Source of the DNA: Rhodanobacteraceae bacterium
Lineage (GTDB): Bacteria > Pseudomonadota > Gammaproteobacteria > Xanthomonadales > Rhodanobacteraceae
Assembly (NCBI GenBank): GCA_025928585.1
Contig: JAICJG010000013.1
Span: 1 to 39,849 of the forward strand
DNA: 39,849 nt
Reading direction: 5' to 3'
Of the stretch, positions 17,906-23,971 are shown one piece after another; the stretch's first letter is position 1; the number at the start of each line of letters is the position of its first letter. The notes under the pieces are model-generated. The model was not told the DNA's origin. It saw only the letters and a program-made list of their open reading frames with translations, and did no database searches. The translations under genes and the position numbers were made by a program.

Positions 17906-18370
17906 GTGCTGCACGTCATCCTGTACCAGCCGGAGATTCCACCGAACACGGGCAACGTGATCCGGCTGTGCGCGAACGCCGGTGCATCGCTGCACCTGAT
18001 CCGGCCGCTCGGCTTCGGACTCGAGCATGCCAAGCTGCGCCGCGCCGGACTCGATTACCACGAATTCGTGAACCTGATGGCCCACGACGACCTCGCGGCC
18101 TGCCTCGAACGGCTGCAGCAGCCGCGCGTATTCGCGTTCACCAGTCACGCACGACTCCGCTACACGGAGACCCGCTTCGCCGACGGCGATGCACTGCTGT
18201 TCGGACGCGAAACCAGCGGCCTGCCCGAAACCGTCCTGCGAACCTTGCCCGAAGCCCGGCGCCTGCGCCTGCCGATGCAACCGGACAACCGCAGCCTCAA
18301 CCTGTCCAACGCGGTCGCGATCGCGGTGTACGAAGCTTGGCGGCAGCTGGGGTTTCCCGGCGGCACATGA
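17906..18370 (+). CDS. trmL: tRNA (cytidine/uridine-34 2'-O)-methyltransferase TrmL
   Basis: A 154-residue SPOUT-class (trefoil-knot) methyltransferase that 2'-O-methylates the wobble nucleotide of certain tRNA-Leu species. The N-terminus [24 protein letters not shown], the central FGRETSGLP and the C-terminal [28 protein letters not shown] are diagnostic and form the SAM-binding knot. The start is GTG at 17906. No in-frame ATG exists nearby, and family proteins begin at this strand. The gene is bracketed by two copies of the two-stem repeat in opposite orientation: copy B ends 14 nt before the start and copy C begins at the base after the stop. Confidence 0.95.
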   Translation: MLHVILYQPEIPPNTGNVIRLCANAGASLHLIRPLGFGLEHAKLRRAGLDYHEFVNLMAHDDLAACLERLQQPRVFAFTSHARLRYTETRFADGDALLFGRETSGLPETVLRTLPEARRLRLPMQPDNRSLNLSNAVAIAVYEAWRQLGFPGGT

Positions 18371-18475
18371 TTGCGATCGTCCATGATCGTGGCAGCATGC
18401 GATTGGCGTTTTTCAAACCGTGGATCGCGATAAGCGAAGTGTCCGAACGGCCATCCATGACTCTCCACAACAGCT
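18371..18475 (-). repeat. two-stem ATGGA element, copy C (reverse, degenerate)
   Basis: Reverse orientation, starting at the base after the trmL stop. Stem-loop 2 is GCGATC-GTCCAT-GATCGT on the plus strand, with one mismatch. Stem-loop 1 has lost one GGCC arm (only GGCC-ATCCAT remains at 18449-18458), but the flanking AGTC and CTCCACAACAG-type sequence is kept. Confidence 0.7.
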
Positions 18476-18510
18476 GCTCCCGCTCGGAGCGTTGATCGAA
18501 GAATGCGCGT

Positions 18511-19068
18511 TCAGCGCAGCAGGATCCACGCGCCCAGCGCGGCGAACAACGCCGCAGCGACAAACCGTGTCGCGCGCAGCGGCAGGCGTGTCGCGAAACG
18601 CGCGCCGAGCAACACGACCGGCACGTTCGCAACCAGCATCCCGGCGGTGCTGCCCACGATGACTTGCCAGAGCGGCTGGTAGTGCGCGCCGAGCACCACC
18701 GTCGCGATCTGGGTGCGATCACCCAGTTCGGCAACGAAAAACCCCACCACCGAAGCGAGGAATACGCCATGCGCCGGGCGCGGCGGCGCATCGACGTGCA
18801 CTTCCTTTTCGGGCAACAACGCCCAGGCCGCAACGGCCAGGAACGAAAGCCCGATCAGCCACCGCTGCACGTCCGGCGTCATCCAGTGCGCGAGCCACGC
18901 GCCCAGTTCGGCGGCGATCGCATGGCTCAGCAACGAAGCGACGAGGATGCCGGCGCAGATCGGCCACGGCCTGCGGAACTTGGCCGCCAGCACCAGCGAC
19001 AACAATTGCGTCTTGTCGCCGATTTCGGCGAGTGCGACGGCACCGAGTGAAACGAGGAAGGCTTCCAA
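18511..19068 (-). CDS. UPF0016/TMEM165-GDT1-family manganese exporter
   Basis: A 185-residue six-helix membrane protein with the two signature motifs of the family, AEIGDKTQLLSL in the first half and AELGDRTQIATV in the second (E-x-G-D-[KR]-T). Bacterial members export Mn2+, for example MneA of Vibrio (established family knowledge). The start chosen is TTG at 19068, giving EAFLVSLGAVALAEIGDKTQ, which is how relatives begin. A GTG 9 codons upstream is an alternative. The sequence before the TTG is the palindrome GGGATATCCC (19069-19078), which could hide the ribosome-binding site. A manganese riboswitch lies 72 nt upstream, supporting the function. Confidence 0.9.
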   Translation of the reverse strand: MEAFLVSLGAVALAEIGDKTQLLSLVLAAKFRRPWPICAGILVASLLSHAIAAELGAWLAHWMTPDVQRWLIGLSFLAVAAWALLPEKEVHVDAPPRPAHGVFLASVVGFFVAELGDRTQIATVVLGAHYQPLWQVIVGSTAGMLVANVPVVLLGARFATRLPLRATRFVAAALFAALGAWILLR

Positions 19069-19139
19069 GGGATATCCCGGGGCCGGTGACACGCGACAAT
19101 CCCGGCGTGCGCTCCGGCCCGGACACGCGCGCTGGGACT

Positions 19140-19240
19140 GTCGGTCTCGCCAGCCTCGCGGGCTGCCTGCGCCACGGCCTGCCGGCCGAGTGTGTTGACG
19201 CAGGCCCTTCGGTGACATCCGAAGGCGGCTACTCCCCGAC
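19140..19240 (-). promoter_or_regulatory. yybP-ykoY (manganese) riboswitch
   Basis: Read on the minus strand, P1 is GTCGG (19240-19236) with CCGAC (19144-19140). The L1 signature GGGGAGTAGC follows P1 directly, then a 7-bp P2 hairpin (CCTTCGG/CCGAAGG). A P3 stem GCCTGCG/CGCAGGC encloses GTCAACACACTCG, the hallmark block of the family. A P4 hairpin AGCC-CGCGA-GGCT and the conserved GGCGAGACC close the aptamer. It lies upstream of a UPF0016 manganese exporter, the classic partner gene. It is expected to turn the exporter on when Mn2+ is high. Confidence 0.93.
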
Positions 19241-19295
19241 GGAGTGCGCGCAGGGTAGCGGCACGCCGGTTGCCACGCAACATCGAGCGAAGTAG

Positions 19296-19400
19296 CTGTT
19301 GTGGGAAGTCAGGCCATGGAAGGCCGTTCTGGTATTGCAATGCGCGAGAGACGCCATTCCGCCTCCGTGCTGCGGACCGCGGCGATCAGGGACGATCGCA
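19296..19400 (+). repeat. two-stem ATGGA element, copy D (array of three, unit 1)
   Basis: Stem-loop 1 is GGCC-ATGGAA-GGCC (19312-19325) followed by GTTCTGG. Stem-loop 2 is GCGATC-AGGGAC-GATCGC (19382-19399). The left flank CTGTTGTGGGAAGTCA matches copies G and H. Confidence 0.85.
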
Positions 19401-19498
19401 CAAACATGCAAGGGCAGGATGCCCGTTCTGGCGTTGCTGGAACAGAGTCGTGGCAGTCTTACGGGCGTCTTGTATCGCAGCGATCATGGACGACCGCA
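19401..19498 (+). repeat. two-stem ATGGA element, copy E (array of three, unit 2)
   Basis: Stem-loop 1 is GGGC-AGGAT-GCCC (19412-19424), a compensated version of GGCC/GGCC, followed by the conserved GTTCTGG. Stem-loop 2 is GCGATC-ATGGAC-GACCGC with one mismatch. The central part is unlike units D and F. Confidence 0.8.
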
Positions 19499-19601
19499 CG
19501 ACGTGAGAAGTCAGGCCATGGAAGGCCGGTCTGGTATTGCAAGGCGCGAGAGACGCCATCCACTCTCTGCGTCTCGGGCTACCGCGAGCATGGACGATCG
19601 C
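19499..19601 (+). repeat. two-stem ATGGA element, copy F (array of three, unit 3)
   Basis: Stem-loop 1 is GGCC-ATGGAA-GGCC (19514-19527). Stem-loop 2 is GCGAGC-ATGGAC-GATCGC (19584-19601) with one mismatch. It shares its central GCGCGAGAGACGCCAT with unit D, so D and F are closest relatives. Confidence 0.8.
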
Positions 19602-19630
19602 ACCAGGGATGCCCGCCGCGACGACACGGC

Positions 19631-19636
19631 TACAAT
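19631..19636 (+). promoter_or_regulatory. -10 hexamer of ubiJ, leaderless spacing
   Basis: TACAAT, 6 nt before the second of two adjacent ATGs (19643) and 3 nt before the first (19640). This favours 19643 as the start. Confidence 0.45.
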
Positions 19637-19642
19637 TGCATG

Positions 19643-20299
19643 ATGCCCGACCGCGAACCGAACGCCTGGATTCCCCACCCGCTTCGCAAACTGGGTGGCC
19701 TCGCCCTCACCCTTGCTCTCAACCGGCTGGTGGCGCTCGATCCCGAAACGCACGAGGCCATCGGACGCCTCGAAGGGCACCGGATCGGCATCTACCTGCG
19801 CGGTCCCGAGATTGCGTTCGCGCTGGCCGCGCGCAACAGCACGCTGCAGATCGAACCGCCGCCGGACGCGAGCCGTGACGGCAGCGCCAGCGATTTCGAG
19901 GTCAAGGCGACGCCCGGTTCGCTGCTGGCGATGGTGCTCGGACGCGACGGTGACACGCGTCCGCCCGGCAAGGTGGAGATCGCCGGCGATGCCGAACTCG
20001 CGCGCCAGGTCCAGAAGCTCGCGCGCAATTACCGCCCCGATTTCGAGGCTGCGTTCTCCGCGGTGTTCGGCGACGTGATCGGGACCACGATCGCGCGCGC
20101 ACTGGGTGATGCCGCGAAGTGGGCGGGCGAGGGGGCGCGCCATTTCCGCGACGACACCATCGACTGGTTGCGCGACGAAGCCCGGGTCACGGTCCCGCAC
20201 CCCGAGATGAACGCCTTCCTCGACGACGTGGACGACTTGCGCGAGCGCACCGAGCGGCTGGCGGCGCGCATCGCCCGGCTCGGAACCCGCCAGCCATGA
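19643..20299 (+). CDS. ubiJ: ubiquinone biosynthesis accessory factor UbiJ (SCP2 domain)
   Basis: A 218-residue protein with an SCP2-like lipid-binding domain at the N-terminus (about 15-115) and a charged helical C-terminus with a coiled-coil-like end ([20 protein letters not shown]). UbiJ with UbiK supports the soluble Ubi complex that makes coenzyme Q, presumably by binding the polyprenyl lipid. The [12 protein letters not shown]...[20 protein letters not shown] block is typical. Of two adjacent ATGs, 19643 fits the -10 spacing seen in other genes here. The stop overlaps the ubiB start in ATGA (20296-20299). Confidence 0.92.
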   Translation: MPDREPNAWIPHPLRKLGGLALTLALNRLVALDPETHEAIGRLEGHRIGIYLRGPEIAFALAARNSTLQIEPPPDASRDGSASDFEVKATPGSLLAMVLGRDGDTRPPGKVEIAGDAELARQVQKLARNYRPDFEAAFSAVFGDVIGTTIARALGDAAKWAGEGARHFRDDTIDWLRDEARVTVPHPEMNAFLDDVDDLRERTERLAARIARLGTRQP

Positions 20300-22005
20300 C
20301 CCCGCTGCGCCTGTTGCCGCGCGTGGTGCACGTCGCCGCGGTACTGGTGCGCTACCGCGTCGACGATCTGATCGACGAACAGCACGCCTTGCGCCCGCTG
20401 CGCTGGCTGCGGGTGTTCCTGCCGCGTCCGCGCAAGCCGATTGCCGCGTTGCCGCGCGGGGCGCGTCTGCGCGCCGCGCTGACGGAACTCGGGCCGATCT
20501 GGGTCAAGGCGGGGCAAGTGCTCTCGACCCGCCGCGACCTCATTCCCGAAGACGTCGCCGAGGAACTCGCGCACCTGCAGGACCGGGTCACGCCGTTTCC
20601 GGGCAGCGAAGCGCGTGCGATCGTCGAACAATCACTCGGCAAGCCGATCGGCGAGCTGTATGCGAACTTCGATGAAACCCCGCTCGCCTCGGCCTCGGTC
20701 GCGCAGGTGCACGCCGCGCGGCTGCATCCGTCCACCACGGTTTCGGCAGCCGGCGGGCGGCCGATTGCCTCGACGGCCGTGGGCCGCGAAGTGGTGGTCA
20801 AGGTCCTGCGTCCGAACATCCACCAGAACATCCGCCAGAACCTCGAACTGCTGGACGCACTGGCCTGGCTGGTCCAGCGCTGGCACCCGCAAGCCGACAA
20901 GATCCGTCCGCGCGACATGTTCGATGAAGTCGCCAAGACCCTGCACAACGAGCTGAACCTCCAGAACGAAGGCGCCAACGCCAGCCTGCTGCGCCGCAAT
21001 TTCGAGAGCTCCGAAGACCTGTACGTGCCCGAGGTGATCTGGTCGCACACCGGCGAAAGGGTGCTGACGATGGAGCGCGTGTACGGCATTCCGGCCGATG
21101 ACCTCGCCGGGCTGGACAAGGCCGGCATCGATCGCCGGGCGCTCGCGGAGAAGGGCATACGGCTGTTCTACGAGCAGGTGTTCCGCGACAATTTTTTCCA
21201 CGCCGACGCGCATCCGGGCAACATCTGGGTCGATCCCACGCGTTCGCGGGATCCGCGCTTCATTGCGCTCGATTTCGGGATCATGGGCTCGCTGCCGCAA
21301 GAGGACCAGTACTGGCTCGCGGAAAACTTCATCGCGATGTTCGAGCGGGACTACCACCGGATCGCCGAACTCCACATCGCCGCCGGCTGGATGCCGCGCG
21401 ACATCCGGGTCGATGAGCTGGAGGCCGCGATCCGCACGGTCTGCGAGCCGTATTTCACGCGGCCGCTCTCGGAAATCTCACTCGCCGAGGTGGTGGCGAA
21501 GCTGTTCAGCGTGGCGCGCAAGTTCGAGCTGACCCTGCAGCCGCAACTGATCCTGCTGCAGAAGACCCTGCTGAACGTCGAGGGGCTGGGCCGCCAGGTC
21601 GACCCCGGCATCGATATCTGGTCGGTGGCGCAGCCGGTCCTGGAGCGGATTTTGGCGGACCGCTACAGCGCCCGGCGTGCCCTGAAGGAAATGCGCAAGC
21701 GCATCCCCGAGTGGCTGCGTATCGCGCCGCTGATTCCGGAGAAGATCCACGACGCACTCGAAGCGCTCGCCGAAGGCAACGGACCGCTGCAGTTCGGCGA
21801 ACGCGAACTCGAACACCTGCGGATGCTGCAACGCGAAGTCCAGCGCCGGATCCTTGCGGCGGCGTTCGGCGGCGCGCTGCTGGTCGGCGCGGGCCTGATA
21901 TTCGCGCTGGGCGACCGCTATGGCATCTGGCCACCGATCATCCTCGCGGTGATCGGCGTAGCGAGCTTCGCCGTCGCCTGGCCGTGGAGCCGCACGAAGC
22001 AATAA
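20296..22005 (+). CDS. ubiB: ubiquinone biosynthesis ATPase/kinase-like protein UbiB
   Basis: A 569-residue ADCK/ABC1-family protein kinase-like enzyme needed for ubiquinone synthesis, probably as an ATPase acting on membrane-bound intermediates. Visible marks are the KxGQ motif in [17 protein letters not shown] (about 75-80), [12 protein letters not shown] (the family's Ala-rich P-loop equivalent), [10 protein letters not shown] with the ATP Lys, [11 protein letters not shown], and ALDFGIMG (DFG). Two C-terminal membrane helices end the protein, as in E. coli UbiB. An insertion near residue 145-160 ([15 protein letters not shown]) lengthens the loop before the Lys strand. Its start overlaps ubiJ by 4 nt. 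Confidence 0.96.
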   Translation: MTPLRLLPRVVHVAAVLVRYRVDDLIDEQHALRPLRWLRVFLPRPRKPIAALPRGARLRAALTELGPIWVKAGQVLSTRRDLIPEDVAEELAHLQDRVTPFPGSEARAIVEQSLGKPIGELYANFDETPLASASVAQVHAARLHPSTTVSAAGGRPIASTAVGREVVVKVLRPNIHQNIRQNLELLDALAWLVQRWHPQADKIRPRDMFDEVAKTLHNELNLQNEGANASLLRRNFESSEDLYVPEVIWSHTGERVLTMERVYGIPADDLAGLDKAGIDRRALAEKGIRLFYEQVFRDNFFHADAHPGNIWVDPTRSRDPRFIALDFGIMGSLPQEDQYWLAENFIAMFERDYHRIAELHIAAGWMPRDIRVDELEAAIRTVCEPYFTRPLSEISLAEVVAKLFSVARKFELTLQPQLILLQKTLLNVEGLGRQVDPGIDIWSVAQPVLERILADRYSARRALKEMRKRIPEWLRIAPLIPEKIHDALEALAEGNGPLQFGERELEHLRMLQREVQRRILAAAFGGALLVGAGLIFALGDRYGIWPPIILAVIGVASFAVAWPWSRTKQ

Positions 22006-22009
22006 AGCT

Positions 22010-22082
22010 GGGGTCAGAGTGCAATTTCGTCGGCGGCTCGACGATTCTCGATGCGTTCGGCGCGAAATTGCACTCTGACCCC
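22010..22082. repeat. 20-bp perfect inverted repeat around a 33-nt core
   Basis: Arm 1 is GGGGTCAGAGTGCAATTTCG (22010-22029); arm 2 (22063-22082) is its exact reverse complement. It fills the 80-nt gap between the converging stops of ubiB and gpmA. The GGGGTCAGAGT ends are familiar from short non-coding elements scattered in proteobacterial genomes, often near Y1/RAYT-type transposases (inference from pattern). It can also serve as a two-way terminator. Confidence 0.85.
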
Positions 22083-22085
22083 GTC

Positions 22086-22835
22086 TTAGCCCGCGTTTGC
22101 ACGCCCCTGGTTCGCCACCGCCGCTTCCTTCGCGGCGATCGCCTCGGCGTCGCCGAGGTAGAAATGCCGGATCGGCTTCATGGCATCGTCGAACTGGTAC
22201 ACGAGCGGTATGCCATTCGGTATGTTGAGGCCGACGATGTCGGCGTCGGAAATGCCGTCGAGGTACTTCACCAGCGCGCGCATCGAATTGCCGTGCGCCG
22301 ACATCAGCACGCGCTGGCCTGAGCGGATCGCCGGCGCCAGCAGCTCGTGCCAGTAGGGCAGGACCCTCGCGACGGTGTCCTTCAGGCATTCGGTCAGCGG
22401 GATTTGCGCGCGGTCGAGCTTGGCGTAGCGCGGATCGGCGGCGCAGAAGTCATCCTTCGGGTCGAGCGGCGGCGGCGGCACGTCGTAGCTGCGGCGCCAG
22501 ATGTGCACCTGCTCCTCGCCATGCCTGGCCGCCACTTCGGCCTTGTTGAGGCCGGTCAGGGCGCCGTAGTGGCGTTCATTCAAGCGCCAGTCGGTCACCA
22601 CCGGCAGCCAGGCGAGGTCCATCGCATCCTGCACGCCCCACAGGGTATGCACCGCGCGGGTCAGGACCGAGGTGTGCGCGACATCGAAGGAATAGCCTTC
22701 CCGTTTCAGCAGTTCACCGGCCTCGCGGGCTTCGCGGCGTCCCTGTTCGGAGAGGTCGATGTCGGCCCAGCCCGTGAACCGGTTCTCCTGGTTCCACAGC
22801 GACTGGCCATGGCGAATCATCACGAGGGTATGCAT
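22086..22835 (-). CDS. gpmA: 2,3-bisphosphoglycerate-dependent phosphoglycerate mutase
   Basis: A 249-residue dPGM that interconverts 3- and 2-phosphoglycerate in glycolysis. The phosphohistidine motif is [10 protein letters not shown] (His9). [39 protein letters not shown] and [14 protein letters not shown] are all present. The ATG at 22835 gives the standard N-terminus. A purine-rich AAAGGG precedes it, and TAGAAT at 22864-22869 on the minus strand is a plausible -10. The gene faces the repeat-type lipoprotein gene across a 353-nt divergent spacer holding two copies of the two-stem repeat. Confidence 0.97.
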   Translation of the reverse strand: MHTLVMIRHGQSLWNQENRFTGWADIDLSEQGRREAREAGELLKREGYSFDVAHTSVLTRAVHTLWGVQDAMDLAWLPVVTDWRLNERHYGALTGLNKAEVAARHGEEQVHIWRRSYDVPPPPLDPKDDFCAADPRYAKLDRAQIPLTECLKDTVARVLPYWHELLAPAIRSGQRVLMSAHGNSMRALVKYLDGISDADIVGLNIPNGIPLVYQFDDAMKPIRHFYLGDAEAIAAKEAAVANQGRANAG

Positions 22836-22890
22836 GGCATGGCGCCCTTTCGCGAAATGGATCATTCTAGCGAGGCTTGGTTTGAGGCGG

Positions 22891-22995
22891 CTGTTGTGAA
22901 AAGTCAGGCCAGGGACGGCCGTTCTGGTCTTTCATGTTTCGGTGCGGATGCAGAGGCCGGTGAATTCGAGGATGCAGCGATCAGGGAAGATCGCA
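22891..22995 (+). repeat. two-stem ATGGA element, copy G (array of two, unit 1)
   Basis: Stem-loop 1 is GGCC-AGGGAC-GGCC (22907-22920) followed by GTTCTGGTCTT. Stem-loop 2 is GCGATC-AGGGAA-GATCGC (22977-22994). Left flank CTGTTGTGAAAAGTCA. Confidence 0.85.
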
Positions 22996-23000
22996 GGCAT

Positions 23001-23101
23001 AGGTGAAAAGTCAGCCCATGGATGGGCGTTCTGGTCTTCACGAGCTTCGCGCGGTGCCGCTGACGAACCATCCAGCGGAGCAGCGATCAGGGAAGATCGC
23101 A
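23001..23101 (+). repeat. two-stem ATGGA element, copy H (array of two, unit 2)
   Basis: Stem-loop 1 is GCCC-ATGGAT-GGGC (23014-23027), a compensated stem, with GTTCTGGTCTT after it. Stem-loop 2 is GCGATC-AGGGAA-GATCGC ending at 23100. It lies 88 nt before the lipoprotein start. Confidence 0.85.
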
Positions 23102-23188
23102 AAAACATCGATGACCAAGGGCCTATTGGCAAGCCACCCGGGTTCGGGCACGATCCTCCCGAACCACGCGCCAGCGCAGGAGGTTCCC

Positions 23189-23917
23189 ATGCGACACGCA
23201 CGTCTTTGCAGCTATGCCTTCGCCTTCATGGCCTTTCCGCTGGTGCTCGCGGCCTGCGTGAGCGGCGTGAACGGCTCGGTCGACGTCGCAGCCGGTTCCA
23301 GTGTTTCCGATGCGACGACCGTGAACGGGTCCGTGCACGTCGGCCCCAAAGCCAAGGCCAGGAAGGCATCCACCGTCAACGGATCGGTCGAACTGGCCGA
23401 CAGCGCCCAGGCCGGCGAAGTCAGCACCGTGAACGGGCATGTCACGCTGGGTCAGCACGCCAGCGCCGGAAGCATCGACACCGTCAACGGTGCAGTCACC
23501 CTGGAAACGGGCGCCACGGTTTCGGGTGACGTGACGGCGGTCAACGGCGCGCTCAGCCTCGAATCGGGTTCTGCCGTCAAGGGAGCGCTGACCAACGTCA
23601 ACAGCCACATCACCGTGGATGGAGCGCACATCGGCAACGGCATCACTACCGTCAACGGTGACATGGACATCACCGGCAACGCCGTGGTCGATGGCGGCAT
23701 CAAGGTCAAAAAGCCGAGCGACAACGGCGTCTTCGGCATCCACTTCGGCAACGACAATGTTCCGCGCATCGTGATCGGCCCCGGAGCCACGGTGAACGGC
23801 CCGCTGACCTTCGAGCGGCCGGTCCAGCTTTACATCAGCGACCAGGCGCACGTCACGGGACCGATCACCGGTGCACAGGCGATGAAGTACTCGGGCGCTA
23901 CGCCGCCGTCATCCTGA
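23189..23917 (+). CDS. lipoprotein with repeated TVNG motifs (predicted beta-helix)
   Basis: A 242-residue predicted lipoprotein. The signal peptide ends in the lipobox LVLAAC, with lipidated Cys23. After it come about nine imperfect repeats of 16-20 residues, each built on [TAN]-V-N-[GS]-x-[VLI]: VNGSVDV, VNGSVHV, VNGSVEL, VNGHVTL, VNGAVTL, VNGALSL, VNSHITV, VNGDMDI and VNGPLTF. This periodicity suggests a right-handed beta-solenoid resembling bactofilin/polymer-forming domains. The start is fixed by AGGAGG at 23178-23183, 5 nt before the ATG. Function is not known; an envelope or outer-membrane location is likely. It converges with the phosphomannomutase gene. Confidence 0.85.
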   Translation: MRHARLCSYAFAFMAFPLVLAACVSGVNGSVDVAAGSSVSDATTVNGSVHVGPKAKARKASTVNGSVELADSAQAGEVSTVNGHVTLGQHASAGSIDTVNGAVTLETGATVSGDVTAVNGALSLESGSAVKGALTNVNSHITVDGAHIGNGITTVNGDMDITGNAVVDGGIKVKKPSDNGVFGIHFGNDNVPRIVIGPGATVNGPLTFERPVQLYISDQAHVTGPITGAQAMKYSGATPPSS

Positions 23918-23971
23918 GAACGCTCGCCGAGCAGGCTGACCCGGAAACGCTGGCCACCCCGGCCGAGCCCG

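Noticed and set aside
19296-19601. CRISPR-like array
   Set aside because: The period of about 100 bp, two separate stem-loops per unit, no 25-45 bp identical direct repeat and no cas genes rule it out.
19296-19601. Integron cassette array with attC sites
   Set aside because: There is no integrase and no cassette ORFs, and the stems lack the R/L box pairs and GTTRRRY core of attC.
19301-19639. Long open frames running through the element arrays (also 22942-23188), giving peptides with repeated GHGRP/EGRSG-like blocks
   Set aside because: The repeated peptide is a by-product of the DNA repeat. Different units are read in different frames, and none has a ribosome site or conserved protein features.
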